From the NCBI RefSeq assembly GCF_000485595.1, contig NW_014577093.1, forward strand, positions 95,450 through 129,557: 34,108 nt of DNA, read 5' to 3'. Every line of letters begins with the position of its first letter. The first letter of the stretch is position 1. This DNA is from Priapulus caudatus. Lineage: Eukaryota; Priapulida; Priapulimorpha; Priapulimorphida; Priapulidae. A model generated the notes under the pieces. It was not told the DNA's origin. It saw nothing but the letters and a program-made list of their open reading frames with translations, and did no database searches. Of this stretch, positions 32,441 through 34,108 are shown piece after piece. The translations under genes and the position numbers were made by a program.

Positions 32441-33210
32441 AATGTGTTCGTTCGTCAGCTTACAAGGGAAGGGTGGCCCATCCTTACGTCAGCATTTAAA
32501 GGTAGGGTGGTTCCCCCTTACGTCAGCATTTAAAGGCAAGGTGACCCCCTTACGTCAGCATTTAAAGGTAAGCTGGTCCCCCATTACGTCAGAATTTAAA
32601 GGTAAGGTGCCCCCATTACGTCAGCATTTAAAGGTTAGGTGGTCCCCCTTACGTCAGCATTTAAATGTAAGGTGGTCCCCCTTACGTCAGCATTTAAAGG
32701 TAAGCTGGTCCCCCCTTACGTCAGCATTTAAATGTAAGGTGGTCCCCCTTACGTCAGCATTTAAAGGTAAGCTGGTCCCCCCTTACGTCAGCATTTAAAG
32801 GTGAAGTGGTCCCCCCTTACGTCAGCATTTAAAAAAAGGTGGGGTGGTTTCCTCTTATATAATATGACGTAGGGTGGGCCACACCACCTTTATAAGATGA
32901 CGTAGGGTGGGCCACACCACCTTTATAATATGACGTAAGGTGGGCTACCCTACCTTTAAATGCTGACGTAAGGTGAAACCACCCCACCTTTAAATGCTGA
33001 CGCAGGTGGTGTGGCCCACCCTACGTCAGCTTATAAAGGTAAGGTGGTCCCCCCTCACGTCAGCATTTAAAGGTAAGGTGGTCCCCCCTCACGTCAGCAT
33101 TTAAAGGTAAGGTGGTCTCCTTCACGTCAGCATTTAAAGGTAAGGTGGTCCCCTTCACGTCAGCATTTAACGGTGGGGTGGTCCCCCCTTACGTCAGCAT
33201 TTAAAGGCGA
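32441..33210. repeat. 33-bp minisatellite with CRE-like motif and inverted middle block
   Basis: The unit is about 33 bases, TTACGTCAGCATTTAAAGG followed by TAAGGTGGTCCCCC. About 11 units in plus orientation (32465-32838) are followed by about 5 in the opposite orientation (32860-33003) and about 6 again in plus orientation (33018-33205). Nearly every unit keeps ACGTCA, the core of ATF/CREB sites (TGACGTAA on the other strand). Because 33 is a multiple of three, a 118-codon frame (32442-32798) stays open by chance. Confidence 0.95.
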
Positions 33211-33235
33211 CTGTTTGCGGCTGTACTACAAGCAC

Positions 33236-33385
33236 CCATCATACCCTAGCACGTTCATCCCAGATATAAGTAATAGATATAAAGATATAAAGAAGATAAA
33301 ATACAAGATAATAAGATAAAATGAAAAAAAAAAAAATAAAAAAATAAAATAAAGACACGATAATATAAGATTATACATAGATATA
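33236..33385. repeat. A-rich ATAAGATA low-complexity tract
   Basis: Repeated ATAAAGATA and AATAAAATAA words with an A-run of 13 near 33324-33336. No coding content. Confidence 0.75.
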
Positions 33386-33589
33386 ATGGTGAGAACGAGA
33401 GTCGTTGTTTCTCAGAGTGCAAAGGCGGCGGCCGTGCGGTTTAAACGCGCCAATTTCGCGCATGATTCATTATTCATCGTCCGCGGGTATTTCCAGCGGC
33501 CGGCGGCGTTCGGGGAGCATTAGATCTTACCCGCGTTGCCTAATGATCGATGCGGCGGCGGCTGTGAAATTACATGTAATACACTGCTG

Positions 33590-33825
33590 AAGTCGAGCGA
33601 GCGGAAAGACCTGTAGCGAAAAAAGCGAGCGCAAAGCAGCGCGAAAAGAGCGAGTGAGAAGAAAGCGAAAGGAGCCAGAGTAAAGAAGCGCGAAAAGAGC
33701 GAGCGAAAAGAAAGCGAAACGAGCGAGTGAAAAGAAGCGCGAAAAGAGCGAGCGAAAAGAAAGCGAAACGAGCGAGTGAAAAGAAGCGCGAAAAAAGCGG
33801 GAAAAGCAAACGAAAAATAGCAAGC
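33590..33825. repeat. Purine-rich repeat of GCGAAAAGAGCGAG words
   Basis: A plus-strand tract almost free of C outside GCG, built of GCGAAAAGAGCGAGCGAAAA and related words. Two consecutive copies of about 49 bases (33728-33776 and 33777 onwards) are nearly identical at their start. The minus strand reads as Phe/Ser/Leu/Arg-rich open frames (33520-33936) that merely reflect the repeat. Confidence 0.85.
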
Positions 33826-34055
33826 AGAGGCAAGCGAACGGAACGTCGCGACGTACATTGTTCCCTGCGCACACGTCGTCCTCATTACGTGCGCCGACCA
33901 CGAAGCCGGGTGCGCCGGTAGAGGGCGCATGATCACCCTCGAGATTGTCTCAGTGTGAATGCTGCGAAATGTTTACGTGACTGGCTGGCTGGCCTTTTAA
34001 TGTCTATGTACGAGATGATGTCTCGCTGCCTCCCGTTGTAGCGTAGGCAAGAGCG

Positions 34056-34057
<2 letters not shown>

Positions 34058-34108
<51 letters not shown>
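34058..34108. repeat. TG microsatellite running to the window edge
   Basis: Pure TGTGTG for about 50 bases up to the last base. Its true length is cut by the window. Confidence 0.97.

Noticed and set aside
32442-32798. 118-codon plus-strand open frame with 11-residue repeats
   Set aside because: Produced by the 33-bp minisatellite, whose period is a multiple of three.
33520-33936. Phe/Ser/Leu-rich minus-strand frames resembling a membrane protein
   Set aside because: Translations of a purine-rich tandem repeat, open in several frames at once.

Overview
This is a window of nuclear DNA from an animal with introns, most likely a marine invertebrate. The evidence is two split genes with clear animal orthologues or families (an LRR1-type cullin adaptor and a two-pore-domain potassium channel), a C2H2 zinc-finger gene with short GT-AG introns, and many microsatellites, minisatellites and small inverted-repeat transposons. 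I cannot name the species. A lophotrochozoan or a priapulid would fit, but that is only an impression from composition and repeat style.

Layout. Bases 1-7786 are AT-rich with no gene I can support; 5270-5905 is a badly degraded tandem repeat built on the palindrome ACGTTGGCCAACGT. Bases 7787-10881 (+) hold the last four exons of a gene for a nuclear protein with two AT-hooks and nine C2H2 fingers; its first exon was not found, and one base appears to be missing in exon 3. A 41-bp minisatellite (about 10838-15000) starts inside the last codons of this gene and supplies its stop codon. Two mobile elements with visible target duplications have inserted into it (12741-14471 and 14615-14783). Bases 17012-21061 (-) hold a complete eight-exon LRR1 gene of 424 codons whose splice phases all agree.

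Between LRR1 and the next gene lie a hAT-like element (21272-22253), a 120-bp foldback element (22292-22411) and a 10-base assembly gap (22656-22665). At 24028 (+) the first coding exon of a two-pore potassium channel begins, transcribed divergently from LRR1. The rest of the window (24209-34108) appears to be its first coding intron, as no further channel exon was seen. It holds a second hAT-like copy, long CA/TG and GA tracts, a 20-bp minisatellite, a 632-bp Harbinger-like element, a 33-bp minisatellite whose units carry a CRE-like TTACGTCA motif and whose middle block is inverted, and a purine-rich repeat.

The three genes have no evident shared pathway: one is probably a DNA-binding regulator, one a CUL2 ubiquitin-ligase adaptor linked to replisome unloading, one a membrane leak channel. 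The most unusual structure is the 41-bp hairpin minisatellite that seems to grow out of the coding end of the zinc-finger gene.
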